A stretch of 64,000 nucleotides of DNA, taken from the NCBI GenBank assembly GCA_016165875.1, contig JABBOT010000003.1:22634302-22698301 (forward strand), given 5' to 3'. This DNA is from Acanthopleura granulata (lineage: Eukaryota > Mollusca > Polyplacophora > Chitonida > Chitonidae). A program made the position numbers and the translations under genes. The notes beneath the pieces are model-generated. The model did not search any database. It was not told where the DNA came from and saw only the letters and a list, made by a program, of their open reading frames with translations. Below are positions 30,771-43,560 of this stretch, in pieces (position 1 is the stretch's first letter; each line of letters starts with the position of its first letter).

Positions 30771-32152
30771 TCATCTTCTGGAGAATCTCGCGATTTTCAG
30801 CAATTTGTCTTTCAACCTCTGGCCTTCACTGAACATGTTCGTGAGGGGTCGTTTCTTGGTCCTCTCGAGCTTGTTAAATGTCTGGAACCTTTCGATCACC
30901 ATCTGTGGAAGAGATACGCATCGGTCATATCACCGAAACATTGACATTAAGCATTTTATACTTGTGGTATCCTTTGTCTTTAGAAAAAAAGATATTGCAG
31001 GATTAATTCTGAGAGGCATTTCATAACTTTTACCTGTCTGTATCTGCTAAGTTTTTCCAAGATTTCCAACTCAGATTTTAAGGGTTTAAGCATTTTTTCA
31101 TTCTCAAAAAAAAGATAAAGTGGATATATATAAAAATGATCCATTTCAAAAACGCAATGTGCACAGCTTTATAAGAGAAAGCATATTTGAACATAGCAGA
31201 ACCATTGTTGAGGAAGATCTGGTGATCAACCGAAAGTTTGAAGTTTGAAATGAATTATAATTCTTTACTTACACGTAGCCCTTACTACCCTACACAGTCA
31301 GAATCTACAATAGCAAAGTAAGGACTCACTCTGAATTTTTTTTCCAACGTGAGGCTGTCTCCATGCAGGCCACGTGCTTGGTCGTCTGGCAGTGTGTATT
31401 GATGACTACAGAACCAGCCTTCTGGGACTAACTTTGGGTGAAAATCGAATAGGCGACTTTGCCCTCTGAAAGGTGAAAGGAAACTTACAGCAGAATAATA
31501 GATTAAAAACTATGAACAACAGTATAATATAGAGTTAGTCGTCAGCGTCGCTCTGATTTGTTCACTATTGAACTGTGAAAGAAGTAGTGTTAACATGCAA
31601 CAAAATAAATTCATTCAAAGTTAATTTTTTTTCACTTTGATAGTACGTTTAGTACGTTTCTGTGTTCCATAATGTTATAAGTGAAATTATCGATGCTAAA
31701 TGATCGTACCCCAGTCAGTGTCTTGGAATTTCTTGGACATCGGAGTGCACAATGACATTACTCCAACTAAGAATATGGCAGAGGTAACTCTTCTCAAAAT
31801 CAAAGCTTTATGGCAAAAGTACAATAACAATAAACGCAACGAGGTGTTAATGAATCACTGCATTTGTCTACACAAAAATTCGCTAAATGTTATGCGTAAG
31901 CCAGTCTATTAGTAGCACACAACTGATTTTTCTCTGCCTTCATTTTATAAAACAGTTTCTGACAAAATTCTGATGGTTAATTCTCAAACAAAGTTAATAA
32001 GACATGTTAAACCGGGAAACGATAGAGTGCCATGTCTGTATGATTCTGTGCTAGCATGCAAATCACTGCTTGCTTATTTCATGGATGTTTTCCTTAAAGA
32101 CAGCAATGGAGAAAAAAATCTCTCTATAAACTAATACTCACTGTATCTTCAT
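30771..32152 (-). CDS. Small uncharacterised protein, 92 aa, three exons
   Basis: Exons on minus: 32152-32142 (ATG plus two codons and 2 nt, donor GTGAGT), 31465-31330 (acceptor CTTTCAG, donor GTGAGT), 30902-30771 (acceptor TTCCACAG, stop TGA). All three phases close exactly, which is the main support. The predicted protein begins MKIQ-GQSRLFDFHPKLVPEGW, has CSHQYTLPDDQARGLHGDSL in the middle and ends with a basic segment, KLLKIARFSRR. There is no signal peptide or membrane segment. I do not recognise a family. The compact, basic, repeat-free make-up would suit a small cytoskeletal or ciliary protein, but that is a guess. A second frame in the last exon also looks protein-like (see findings), so its end may be wrong. 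Confidence 0.5.
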
Positions 32153-32344
32153 GTTTAGTCTCGTAGGTTTTCCAAAATCTAGTTTTTCTGTCGGCAAATT
32201 ACGCTAAAAGCTCTAGACGTCATGTAAGACATCCACCGAAGTTTGGGCAACATGTAGTATGACAATGGGATGACGTCAGAACGTAGTTGCGTCTGTAACC
32301 AAATTTGTTTTCCGTTTGTTAGGAACCAGGCAGACAACGCGTAG

Positions 32345-32485
32345 ACATACAAAGTCGTGAAATATCACACTTTTCCCATATCCAATTGGCAGAACAGTAA
32401 TCGTGTCTCCTTTCATATCCACTGAATAATATTTCGACCTGCTTTTCTCTGACATCTATGCATGTCACTTGCAGAGAACTTAATA
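32345..32485 (-). pseudogene. RecQ-like helicase fragment with frameshift
   Basis: On minus, one frame reads REKQVEILFSGYE and the next frame continues KGDTITVLPIGYGKSVIFHD. The second block is a Walker A motif of the RecQ-like type (LPxGYGKSxIF). A 1-nt frameshift lies between them and no further helicase motifs follow. A degenerate copy of an invertebrate RecQ-like or transposon-linked helicase is likely. Confidence 0.5.
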
Positions 32486-32904
32486 CACCAAACGCTCGAG
32501 ATCTTCGAATGAAGGCCATATGGGGGTATAACCATCTTGAATACTAACGACATTACGTAAGGAATTTTGTTAAAATGATAAAAATTAACATGTTCAAAAT
32601 TTATATTGCTTGTTTGATTGGCCATGTTTTCCCATTTGTAATGGAAATATTTTATTTAGATTTGAAAGTAAGACCGAGCCCACTTTTTGGGCGGGAGCTG
32701 GTCACTCAATATACAAAAGTCTAGATTCAGCCATTCTCGACGTAAACCCGAAGACAGGTGAAGTGGATCACAATAGGTTGAACTGTGTATAGCATTCGGA
32801 AAACACCAGTTAACTTGAAGAGCAACTTTTTTACAATGGGTGAAGAGTACCTTAAAAGTTGATTGAACGTCACCATTTTTCACACACAGACTACTATGTG
32901 TAGT

Positions 32905-33180
32905 ATGTATGTATCCTTTGGGTTTTACGTCGCACTTAACAATTTGTTAATATGACAACGATGAGGCCTTAGAATGTATATATACTGTATCTTCTTGTAG
33001 CGAGTCAATGTCGCCAAAGTGCTACCCCCAAAGGAGCTTATTATCGAATGCGCCAGACATGTCAGGCCATCAGTCACATTGTACTGACACTGGGCTGGCC
33101 ATTCCTGTTTCTTTGCTCTAACCTCTCAGTCCTGAGCGAAGCAGCAGCAGGCACCATCCTTGATATGACCCGGCCCAAAT
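32905..33180 (-). mobile_element. SINE-like element of a second family, 5'-truncated
   Basis: The left end ggttttacgtcgcacttaac and later words (ccactcac-like agtcacattgtactgacac, ctcagtcctgagcgaagcag, tatgacccggccc) match a repeat I associate with marine invertebrate SINEs. The tRNA-like head expected at the right is absent. Recognition is from general familiarity. Confidence 0.45.
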
Positions 33181-33883
33181 CAGGACACTTTACCAAACTT
33201 TACCATACTTGTGCAGAGCTATGAGAGAGCTATGAATTTATTTTCTATGGACTGTAAAAGGAACTATTCCAAACCAGAAATAGTAATGTAGCGTCATACT
33301 GATCCAACATATAGCTGCAAAATACTTCGGTGTGTTTAAAACAATTTGTTTAGTTGGAAAATTCTAATTCATTTTAGTGAGTTTTCTTGTTAAATAAATA
33401 AACGTATTGAAATATAAAGTATGTTACCGATAAGAAGGTCACTGAACTGATTTTAGATATGCACGTGATGTATGAATGAAAGGCATGTATTTCATCAAAT
33501 ATTTAAATTTCAAGGGCGGTTACTCTACAATGTCATGTTTTTAATGTTGCATTATCTCCCCTTTACTGGCGGGACTTCTGATCGGGCATTGTATTAATCC
33601 CAGTTGAATGCTTTCTTTAGAGAAACATGCCAAATCGTAATACGTGCTAAGAAGAGAGAATTTCACTACTGGTGGAAAAGGAAATGTTTTTCACTTTAGC
33701 TGCTTTGTAGAGTGATTGAAACAAACTGGAGCTCTATATGCATTAAAGCTTCCGACAGACCCAGCCAACTGGCCCACATGATGTAAGTTCAAGTATTATG
33801 TTTACAATTGCTTTTATTCATTACATTGAATTAGATTGCAAACTACTAATCGGTTAACCACATTTTCCTTTCACCGTGCCAAG

Positions 33884-36849
33884 ATGACAGATGTAAATGA
33901 TATTAAATTAATGATCAGCAAAGGTCTTCAGGATGTATCTTCAACCACGCCCATCATCGTTATGGCACAGGTATAACTCAACTGTCTTGTCATTGCTTGA
34001 GGGATAAATAGGCATGTGTAAACCTTGTAGTCTTCTTGTTGCTTTTGCGTGTGCGTATTTTCTATCATAGACATGGTACTTGGAGGTAACTAATAAAAGA
34101 TTGCCCATCGTCCATGTATATTTCAGTCCATGTGCCGTTTTGTGTCGTCAGAGGTCTGCATGGCCACCACCTGTGTATTGTATGAGTCAGGCCATCCCAT
34201 ATACAGTAGCCTTTGTCATAATGTCCCGCCAGGCGATCTTATGCAGTACCCACGAACCGACGCCTTTCCCAGGCCCACATTACCGTGTCTACACTCTGTA
34301 TATAATCGACCATGATAGGTAGCAGTGTTTTATTTCATTGATGACATACCGGTGATAACTTCTGCAACTTACACAATCTTACCAGGATCCCTATAGCAAT
34401 GTCTATGATAGGCTTATATATTTCACAAGTTTATCATGCATATTATTTCTTAGGAAAGAGGAACATTACGTGTTTGTGGGACAATAACATTTGGATTGAC
34501 GTGTAATGCATTGCTCATGTATGGTAGATGCTGTAGTGTTTTTCTGCTATGAGGCTATTGTACCTTCAGTCTTTATGCTATATCTTCCACTGCGGAAGGC
34601 GTACGCGTTTGCGGTACTCCTGTTCCAGTCGAAGGGCTCTGTTCTATGTCCCCCTAACACTTAAACAGGAGAGAGGTACTTTTGTGTGCCGTGTAACTCA
34701 CCAACCAAATAAATAATGAATATAGGTTTCTTTTTCTATTCGTTTCAGCACGTGTAACGAGAGACCTTGTGGGGATATAAACACAAAATAAGGGTCACAT
34801 TCGACATTCTTAACACATCCTTGGGTGCCCATGAATGGGCGTTCCGTGTCGATCATGAAAAGGCCAATTTCAAAATTAAACCAAAATTCAAGTTTCCAAA
34901 GTAATATGTAAAAATAATATTTCAATATGTTATAAAACTTGTAACATGTAAGAGAAGTTTTCAATGACGCATGGACGACAATGGATAGTCTAGACATAAC
35001 AACCAATCGAAACATTCAAAACTAGTACTTCATAGACGATTTCCATTTCTAACACACAATAGTCATCTCAGCTGTGCTTTGATTGTCACTGTTTATGAAA
35101 GTACCCTGGTGATGCAGTAAAGATTGAGGCTTATAAACGCCCGAGCTCAGAGGTTAAGCCGGATTACAAGCAACTGAGGCAAGTATGAAACCGACTGACT
35201 CGTATCTCACGGTCTGCACACCAGCACAGACTGTGTACGATGTAGTTGTTTTACGAATATATATACGCCTTCGATAACAGGAAGGTTTTGTCCAGTTTGC
35301 TGTAACATCTGATAGTGAAAATATTAATCTCTTCTACCTTTTTAGTAAATGAGTCATGTTCATCACGCTTCGCTTCCTCCCTCAAACAAAAGTCAAAGAA
35401 TGTTTAATTAATGAATTAATGCTTAACCCCCCTAATTTCTTTGCCATTCAGTAGAGTGGAATAAGGCATTGCAATACAGAGGAGAGTTGAGCTATTTGGT
35501 ACCGCTGAGATGCGCGAGGTAACGCCCACCCGTGTCCTGCACACAACCCAGCAGGAGCTGTCTAGGGCGACCGGGCTGGCAGAGCTAGGACAATCCATAT
35601 ACACCGTCGGGTCGACCAACATCTATAACAGGATATGTATGGAAAGAATTCCGCTGCATATGACTCCCACATGACCACCAATCACATATTTGAGGCAGTA
35701 GAACATGCAACTGAACCTTGAGTGACACCTTAGCTCACATCTGTTGCTGGTCAAATTACTATATACACCACAATGAGTTTTGTTGGTTTGTGAACAAATA
35801 ACATACACTACAAAGAACATGTAGAGTATGTATGGTGTGTGTCTACTTCGGGACAACATTTCCTCCTAGCTTTGTATAGTATAGTGAACATAAGGGTCTA
35901 GTACATGATGAGGTGGCGGTGTGGCCTCCTTTAAAAGGTGAATTCGTCCTCAGTGAAATACTATGTAATTCAGACTGTAGTAAGGTTGCGAGTAAACTAC
36001 TATGACTCATTGACGGCAATTGTTGGGTAGGTGAGTTCAATAACTATAAAGCACTAGCTGAAGTTGTTGGGGGAACAGATTGTAGTTTACATGACAAGGT
36101 TGTATCTAAGCATTAAGCATTGTATTACGTTTGCCCTATCTTGATTCGCCACGATATGGCTGAGATACTGCCGATGTGGCGTTGAGCCATAATCTTTCAC
36201 TCGTTCCTATCTTGATATGTAAAAAATATATTTTATTTTAAAACTCAAGCATCTCTCTAAAACCACTTGCATCTGTTTCCTTTCGAACAAAGTGCACACA
36301 TGTTTCTTGCTGTAGTTTAAAATGTCGAAAAGGCAATTTAGAAAGGAAGAATACAAAATTAGTTTGGTATATCAACTCGAAAGACTTCAGGAAACGCACC
36401 TGGTTTTTCTTCATTGCTTTACAGTTTTAATGAGTAAAGTCACTCCGCTGAAAACTTTTCACACCGCAAGCCAAAGTTTAAAGCACTAAAACGGCTTATT
36501 GGTGATCGACTTGTTATTTTCTGCGCAATTGTGTAGTGGTCAGATTATAGGAAAGCATTGTGCCGTTTTTGCGATCTAAATTCTTAGATTATGGCTTTGT
36601 TTGACGGGTAATGATATTTAGCACTGTAGGATAACCCAGTTTATTTGTTTGATTCTGTCTCAGGAATATTTTAACTACGCCATGCATGGCGACCAGATTG
36701 TTGAGAAAAGAGAAACACTAATGACAACTGCACAAGAGTCCAGAGTCGCTGAAAGTTGGGCAAAGAATAACCTCATTTTTTGTGAATATCACAAGTGCTT
36801 ACAGTTGAGCACTGGCGGATACGGTCTTGTTATTAGAAACTCTCAATAA
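33884..36849 (+). CDS. Uncharacterised gene, tentative four-exon model, about 189 aa
   Basis: Proposed exons: 33884-33970 (ATG, MTDVNDIKLMISKGLQDV..., donor GTATAA), 34127-34297 (acceptor ATTTCAG), 35480-35605 (acceptor AATACAG) and 36664-36849 (acceptor CTGTCTCAG, stop TAA), followed by AATAAA at 36948. The first junction is phase 0 and clean. Exon 3 reads AEMREVTPTRVLHTTQQELS, and exon 4 reads EYFNYAMHGDQIVEKRETLM and AESWAKNNLIFCEYHKCL; both look coding. The donors of exons 2 (GTATAT) and 3 (GTCGGG) are weak, chosen because they keep phase 0. Alternatively exon 2 runs to its own stop at 34315, giving a 91-aa protein. No family recognised; no signal peptide. Confidence 0.42.
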
Positions 36850-36947
36850 CGTGATAGAAAAATTGAGGTTTAACAATTCCTGAACGACACCTGATTTGGT
36901 CCCTGTGGATGGTATAGTATAACAAATATTTTCTGTATATAACTGCA

Positions 36948-36953
36948 AATAAA
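36948..36953 (+). terminator. Poly(A) signal AATAAA of the preceding gene
   Basis: AATAAA 99 nt past the TAA that ends the last proposed exon. Confidence 0.45.
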
Positions 36954-37629
36954 TACAATTATTTATGCTTGCCATTCAAGCAGATGTTTCTATAAGTCAC
37001 TTACTGCTTTGGGTCAGATCAAGGGCAAAATATATCTCGTGTAAAGCTTTGATAAATGTTTTAAACTTCATTGTTATCCATAAATGCATTGTTGAAGGTT
37101 ATCACTGTCTCCAGGCAAACCTAACCGTTTCGGTTACCCGTGCTTGTATTCAAGACGAAACATCCGGTCTCCTTGTTCCCTGTCTGCAATTGATATTGGG
37201 TTTCTAAATGGATTCTAGAAAAAAGCAGTAGTAGTGAGATTTGCGCCATGGTTTAATGTGGATTATAATGCAATTCTTTTTTTTTTTGCAGTCAGAATAA
37301 AACGATACAAGTCCAGAACATGCTGATAAATTTAAACAAGTTCAACATATCTTGAGTGTTATCGCTAAAGCTTTTTAGGTTATTCTTTATATTTCAGTAG
37401 GGAGCAACCTGTACTTAATTACCCCCAATGTCTTGTTTTGTGTATTGCTTCATTACGTTCAAGGTTAGTCGCCCAGAACTATGTGGCTTACTGCTGAGTA
37501 CTGTACAGATCAACCCGACCCAATATTTCATCTACATTCCTATAACAGGTGCATATCTAACGCGATGACTGTGGCATATGGACGAGTGCTTATTCAGCTT
37601 TGAACATTTACATGCATGATAATACATGC

Positions 37630-37926
37630 GTGATTTATAGTTCTTCACAAGAGTTGAGGTTCAAACCCGGCACTGGACAAGAAAACTGAAAACTGTTAAT
37701 TCCTCGTCCCCATTGTTTGCGGGCCTTGCTGGCCGTATATATGAGCCGTCACCGACACTCAACTGGCCGTTTGTGCAGACTAACGTTAACTGAAGACGAC
37801 GTGTCTTCCACCAATATGACACGCATAGTTGTACATCATACGTGGGAAAGGTTGTCAGTAGTTTGTAGAAGGCTGATCGTTCGCTCTTGGTATTCCTGTT
37901 TGTTGTGTTTAACAACAAATAAATAA
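37630..37926 (+). mobile_element. tRNA-derived SINE of another family
   Basis: A B-box-like GAGGTTCAAACCCGG near 37657 is followed by about 250 bp of unique body and a tail in aacaacaaataaataaata. The body differs from the common family in this window. Confidence 0.5.
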
Positions 37927-39224
37927 ATATAGTTTCTTAACTGATCACATAGAAAAGATATGTAATTGTGATAACCAAAATGGGATAAAAGACCGAAACT
38001 GAACAGTTCTAAATCAGAACTACGAGTTTCACATTCTAAATGTCATAAATTGGTTATCATTGATATGAAATTAATTTACATTCAACAAAAGGGGCTAACT
38101 GAAGTAGTTGCCTGCTAAAATTTCAGATTTTCCACGGTAAGTTAGGGATCGACTAGCATCCGGTTCAAGTTTTCCGGATAATTTAATGAGATATAGTGTA
38201 TATCAAATGTCCACTGCCCTTGTTTTAATCACATTTGAAGTGGTATTAGAACTCGTCTACTGATAAGCTCCAGTGGTCGGTCGGACCATCGGTGCCTTGA
38301 CCTTTTGACTCAGTGCCTTGCCGTAAGATGGGAAAGGGTTAGACAACTCATGTGGTACCAAATACACCTTACATCGGCAACTACAATGCCACATTATACA
38401 ATGAAATATATCACACTATAGCTGGTACATGGTGCACCTTGCAATGAGAAGAAAAAAAAAGAAGCTATGTGAATATAGCTACGTGTAACACTTCAGCTGC
38501 ACTGTTGATATATGTACATCAACTAAATAAATAGCAATACACAGTTTATGTATATTGATGGGTAATCTTCATGCAAAAGAGACAATATTCGAAAAAGCAA
38601 GAAATACAACTACTTTGGTTACTTTGCAATTAATGGTTTGGATGGTAAGCAATGTAAAACCATCCACGGCAACAAGAGTATAAATGGTCAAACTATACAT
38701 AATGTGCTTTATTGTTTCTATGACTTAAAGCGCTCAGCCATTCATTGGCAACATTGTTACCAGTTTTTGGGACCTCGGCATTTCTAAATCAAATTGTAAA
38801 GGAGGCAGATCTTTCATAGTTTAGTAAACAAACATGTTATCCATTGTGAAGAGGACTTGAGGGAGATGTTTGGTGGAGATTTGTGGGTTAATACTGCACC
38901 CGCATGGGAAAATTATTGGGCTGTTGTTGTGACTGTAAGGTATGTGCACGGTTCGGTCGCAGGCGGCACATCCCCTAACAGGAAGTAAACAGGAGGCGCG
39001 GAATATAACATTATATGCTCTCCATCTGTTCAATGAGCGTTCGCCTGCATATGTGTCCTAGATATAACCCATTCCAAATGCCTGCTCAAAATGTACTTTC
39101 TGGCGACAAAACTGCATCTAAACGCATAACAGCGTAAGAATTGAGTCAGGAGCTTTTTCAACACAGGCAGTCGTGATTGTATTTTCTCCATGTCAGTGAA
39201 TGACACTGAGAGACATTTTAAGCG

Positions 39225-39480
39225 GCTTGCAATTTATTCATTTGGAGTTTTGGATCTGGCAATTTGTTATAAAGAAGACACCGTCTGAGGTGGTGACACC
39301 GGTGGTGAAGGTTGACTAGTCGAGTTGTGACGCATGAGAAGTTGAGAATATCCGACGAGGTTTCAGTAGGAAAGCCCGACATGGTGAGCCTAGGGGCCGA
39401 CAAGAGGACATGCGCAGGCAGGGCTCGCTGACACGAACCCCTGACCTTTACCCACTGGCATCCAGTCAATTCTCTTACAT
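39225..39480 (-). mobile_element. Possible tRNA-derived SINE, minus orientation
   Basis: On minus, the right end reads ATGCCAGTGGGTAAAGGTCA then GGGGTTCGTGTCAGC, an A/B-box-like arrangement, and the left end is AT-rich. A single copy in this window, so the call is weak. Confidence 0.35.
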
Positions 39481-41149
39481 AATCAAATATGTATTTGTGG
39501 ACTTGAACTTTGGCGGGTTATTTCCCGCTGCAATGACATACTAACTCCTCAGGCACTCTGGCTGTGAATTCAGACAACTTCCAAAAGTCCGATTTCTCTG
39601 AAAGAAATAATCGTTCATGTGCAGTCTTTAAATGATTGCTTGAGATAACTGCAAAAAAGTTATATTCGTTTCCATAAATGGCATATATTTTAAGCATCTT
39701 TCTATATACTAAACAAAGTATATACATGAACTACTGATTGCTCTTCAAAAACATCAGGTTACGGACAAGCCATTTTCAGAGGGACGTCGGTGGAAAAGTT
39801 TGACCTAAAAGTTTTTTTCAAAACTGTGCTCAATGACATAGTTACATATGCTTAAATGGATGTGTTACATGTGTCTTTGGCTTCAGGTTGATATCAAATG
39901 ACAGTATGACGTCAGAACTTTCCATATATGTAAACCTGACCAGACGAAAAAAAAAAGTCATTAGGGTAAGCAGTAGGTCAGGGAATATCAGCATAGCGTA
40001 GAAGACTGACCCCCCATAGCCACACTTTCTTAGCATCACTGACCTTGGATAATCACGTGTGACTTGGGAAATCTTGAGGATGACCAAAAGTGACCCGTAT
40101 TTGGAGATTAGGTTTCCGGTCCAAGCCCCATCTCCAATGACAGACGTATAACTTACTACTGCTACTGCTGTCCTAATTTCTTCGTCACTAACTTTCAGGG
40201 CTTATAATGACATCAGCAGATTTTCAAAAAAACCCTTTTGTATACTATAAAGAGATCTTGAATGAAAGCTTGCACAGATATAGTTGTGACGGTTAACATC
40301 ATTACTAATCATTATCAAAATCACAGAAAAGTCAAACAATACTAATGGTTAATCGTGAACACCAAAACAGCTCAGGGTTATAAGATGGCAGAGATTAGAA
40401 TCTAGTTCCAGTCCCTGGCCACTGAAGCTTGATTTCGCAAAGTTGAAGAGAACATAACTGCCCTTTTTTGGTAAAATATATTCATTCAGTGTCAGGAGCT
40501 CTTATAAATAATTAAAAGATGAAAAGTACATGCCTCTGGTGACAGAGTAAATTAAAAGAATCATACCTTCTTACCAGCGTGAAAAACAAGGTTACGCTAT
40601 GGAGGCGATTCTCTTGTTTCCAATAAACCAGTCGATTTAAATATAACTTGAAGGCAATGGATTCAACAAGTGAATATGTGACATTGGAAGTTTGTTTCTA
40701 AAGTACGAAATTATACTTAGTTATGTTTTTACGTTCACAAAACTCTATTTACTATTTGTTTAGATCACACCACGTTGATGGATAAATGTGTATCTGCTGA
40801 ACTGTTTAAAGATTTAACTAATTGGTCTACTCAGTATATTACTCAACTGGCTGGAGAGAACACCTAGCCTAATCCTACAGATCACTTTCGACACGTTTTA
40901 TTTCGTTTTTTTGTTCTTATTTTCTCTTCACTTCTGCCATGATTGCGGCCATGCGTGTGCTGCATATATAACTTTGTCACTGTGAGAACTGATCGTTCAT
41001 CAAAAGCTAACGGCTAAACTATTCGGATCATGTAACTTCAATCAAATGATCTGATAAAAGCTTAAGTTTGGAACTTTTCATTACAATGTATAGTATTGAG
41101 CATACCCTTGACACCACAGCCAGAGTGGAAATTCAATCAACACAGTATT

Positions 41150-41240
41150 TATATTTATTTATTAGATTGTTCCTTGACGCCATACGATTTCGTCACTTAT
41201 ATGCTGGCTCTCAGTATCAGGGCCGGAGGATACAGGACTC
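41150..41240 (-). mobile_element. Short decayed remnant of SINE family 1
   Basis: tttatttattagattgttccttgacgccata and then gtcacttatatgctggctc recall the 3' end of the family 1 element (gattggtgttttacgccgta, cacttatacgacggcggcc). Only about 90 bp remain. Confidence 0.4.
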
Positions 41241-41642
41241 AATTAATACGGTACCTTTCCCTTGTATTTGTGTTAATATCAACAATCAAACATTCATTAT
41301 GATTTTTTCTTACATGTTAAATCAGGCATCAAAATTTTGTCGGAAAAAAAGGCTGAGTCAAATATGTATTTCCTTAATTTCAAGTTTGTCGATCACCAGT
41401 TAGACTTCCCTCAAGATTATGGGTTGTCTATATGTGTACTGTCTACCATCACGTAAGAACAGTCTCAACAAAATTTATATCTATAGCATTTATTTCACTA
41501 ATTTGATCGTATTTGAAGAACATCGCACGTTTTACCAAAATGCAGGGCTATAATGTGCTAGTCGTGAATGACCTTGATGGAAAGAAAATAATCAGTCAGA
41601 TAGCAAGAACCGTCACGGTTGGGGAGTTTTCATGAACGCCCT

Positions 41643-41785
41643 GGCATAAAGCCTACACACACTACATGGAACAACATGATCAATGGCATAAAGCCTCGGC
41701 AAACTACATGGAGCTGCATCATTAATGGCATAAAACCTAGGCAAATTACATTGAGCTACCTGATAAATGACATAAATGGGGCACG
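41643..41785. repeat. 42-bp minisatellite, about 3.4 copies
   Basis: ggcataaagcc-type words recur at 41643, 41685, 41727 and 41769 with actacatgga between. The 14-codon length keeps an open frame but nothing suggests that it is translated. Confidence 0.85.
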
Positions 41786-41875
41786 ACAAGGTTTATATCT
41801 GAAGAAAATGTCTCAGTCGGGTATTTGACAAACGTCTTGATTTAAAGCCGCAGTCAAAGGAGCAAGAGCTCTCAC

Positions 41876-42062
41876 TGGTTGATGGCTGCAGTGAGCCTGC
41901 GCCGTTCCTCTCTGAGCCAGGCAGACCCTTCTGTTGGTTTGTGGCTGCAGTGAGCCTGCCCCGTTCCTTTCTGAGCCAGACAGACCCTTCTGTTGGTTTG
42001 TGGCTGCAGTGAGCCTGCCCCGTTCCTCTCTGAGCCAGGCAGACTCTTCTCTTGGTTTGTGG
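41876..42062. repeat. 59-bp minisatellite, about 3 copies
   Basis: gtttgtggctgcagtgagcc and gttcctctctgagccaggca repeat every 59 bp with few changes. Confidence 0.9.
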
Positions 42063-43229
42063 ATTCGGTTGTTATCATAATTTGAAAGGAAAGCATTTCA
42101 TGGAAATTTTTATGAAAACAAAAATGATAGAAGAGTGATAAATTATATGCATGTCACCCGCTTTCCAGGTAAATGTATGTACTTCATTAAATATAAAGGG
42201 TTGGAAAATAGTTTTAAGCCTTGCGTTCTGCATTACTGTAAATATTGGCCTTGCTATGAGAGACTTCAGACTTCATATGACGGCCCAGCTATGACAAAGG
42301 TAACGTTCTATTGAAAACTCTACAAACAAGCTTTGAACAAGTATGTACCAATGTTTTAAAATACCTGATGCCAGCGCCTTTAGCACCATCTGTTTTAAAT
42401 CACTGGAAGGCTGTAGCAGCCTTTTAGAAATCGTCAGTTTCGACGCCATCTTGCTTATGGCTGATGGATTCGCCTACCTGCATCACAGCAAATATATTGG
42501 TCTTTATTCACTAAAACGATTTTTTTTGTACATTTAAGGAGTTTTAGCATGGATGTTGAATGGCGATTTGAGTAAAACTCAGAAACAGAAAAAAGACAAC
42601 CTGTTGCACAGGCCTCCCACGATCTATTGTTGGCATGGTAACACACCTGTTTGGTAATGGGAGGCACTTGAAGAAATTTTCAGCGACAAAAGATTGTGGG
42701 TCAAAGGAAAGCCAAATCAGAAAATGGCATGGCGTTTAACTTTCTCTTTTTCTTCATGGTCGGGTTTGGATTCCCATCTTGTATCGCTTAGATAGGGTAT
42801 CAGGTTACGTCAGTCAACGACATCTTGACTGGCGACAGAGTTGTGCAGCCAGGCCTTGATCACCAGAGACTTCGGAGAAAGTGATGAGGCTCCATACCAG
42901 TGGGCCACATAACAACATCTTAACGAATTGCAGATTTCCCTGCATATCTTTATACCATAACTAAAATTGCATATTATATAGGGAAATATCATCTGTATGG
43001 ATCAAATAGTGTAATAATGTGTTTACTTGTGCAGCGCTGAAATACATCATGGGATACTAAAATAAACGTTGGTATAAGCAAGATTGGTCATAGATATGAA
43101 AGTTTATTCCTTATCAGATGAAGGCATGTAATACTCTGTGAGAGAGTGAAACAGTAGCTGGCAAGAAATTGTATCTTTTTTACCAAATTTTTCCCTCGCT
43201 TGAAGCCTAAGTTTACAATGACCACAAAA

Positions 43230-43560
43230 TTCCAGCCCCTAAATGGGCCCCTGGAAGAAGGACTCGAAAAGTCCCTGAAGAAAGGTTGTGGAAGGAGGCG
43301 TGGCCAGTGGCGAGGGTCGTGAGCGTGGCTGAGTCAGCAAGCCAGGGAGGAGGATGGCAATGGAACAAGCTCTGATTGGCTTTTACATGTGTCAGGCCGG
43401 TTAAAAGTCTCCCTGGCCCAGATTAGGACATTAGTCGACTGCTTAGTCCAAGACACAGGCTTTGCAGGCTACGACTCTTCAAGTCAAGCTAGGCCTACTT
43501 TACTAGGAATCTGGTGTTGCAATCCAGTGGTTGCAGCACGGCTCTTCCTAGTCAGTCAGG
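43230..43560 (+). promoter_or_regulatory. Promoter and 5' UTR region of the procollagen gene
   Basis: Within 330 bp of the start codon: a GC-rich ggaggcgtggcc (43294-43305), a perfect AP-1 site TGAGTCA (43330-43336), an inverted CCAAT box ATTGG (43375-43379) and TTAAAAG (43401-43407) in a TATA-like place. This would put the start near 43430. CCAAT and AP-1 sites are usual in vertebrate fibrillar collagen promoters; the transcription start itself is inferred. Confidence 0.45.

Larger units (their letters stand above)
36960..43229. other. Gene-free interval upstream of the procollagen gene, apart from repeats listed separately
   Basis: No exon with a recognised family was found on either strand. 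Frames at 38821-39033, 39842-40087 and 41068-41403 are isolated and lack splice partners. Two SINE-like elements and two short minisatellites lie here. Confidence 0.35.
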
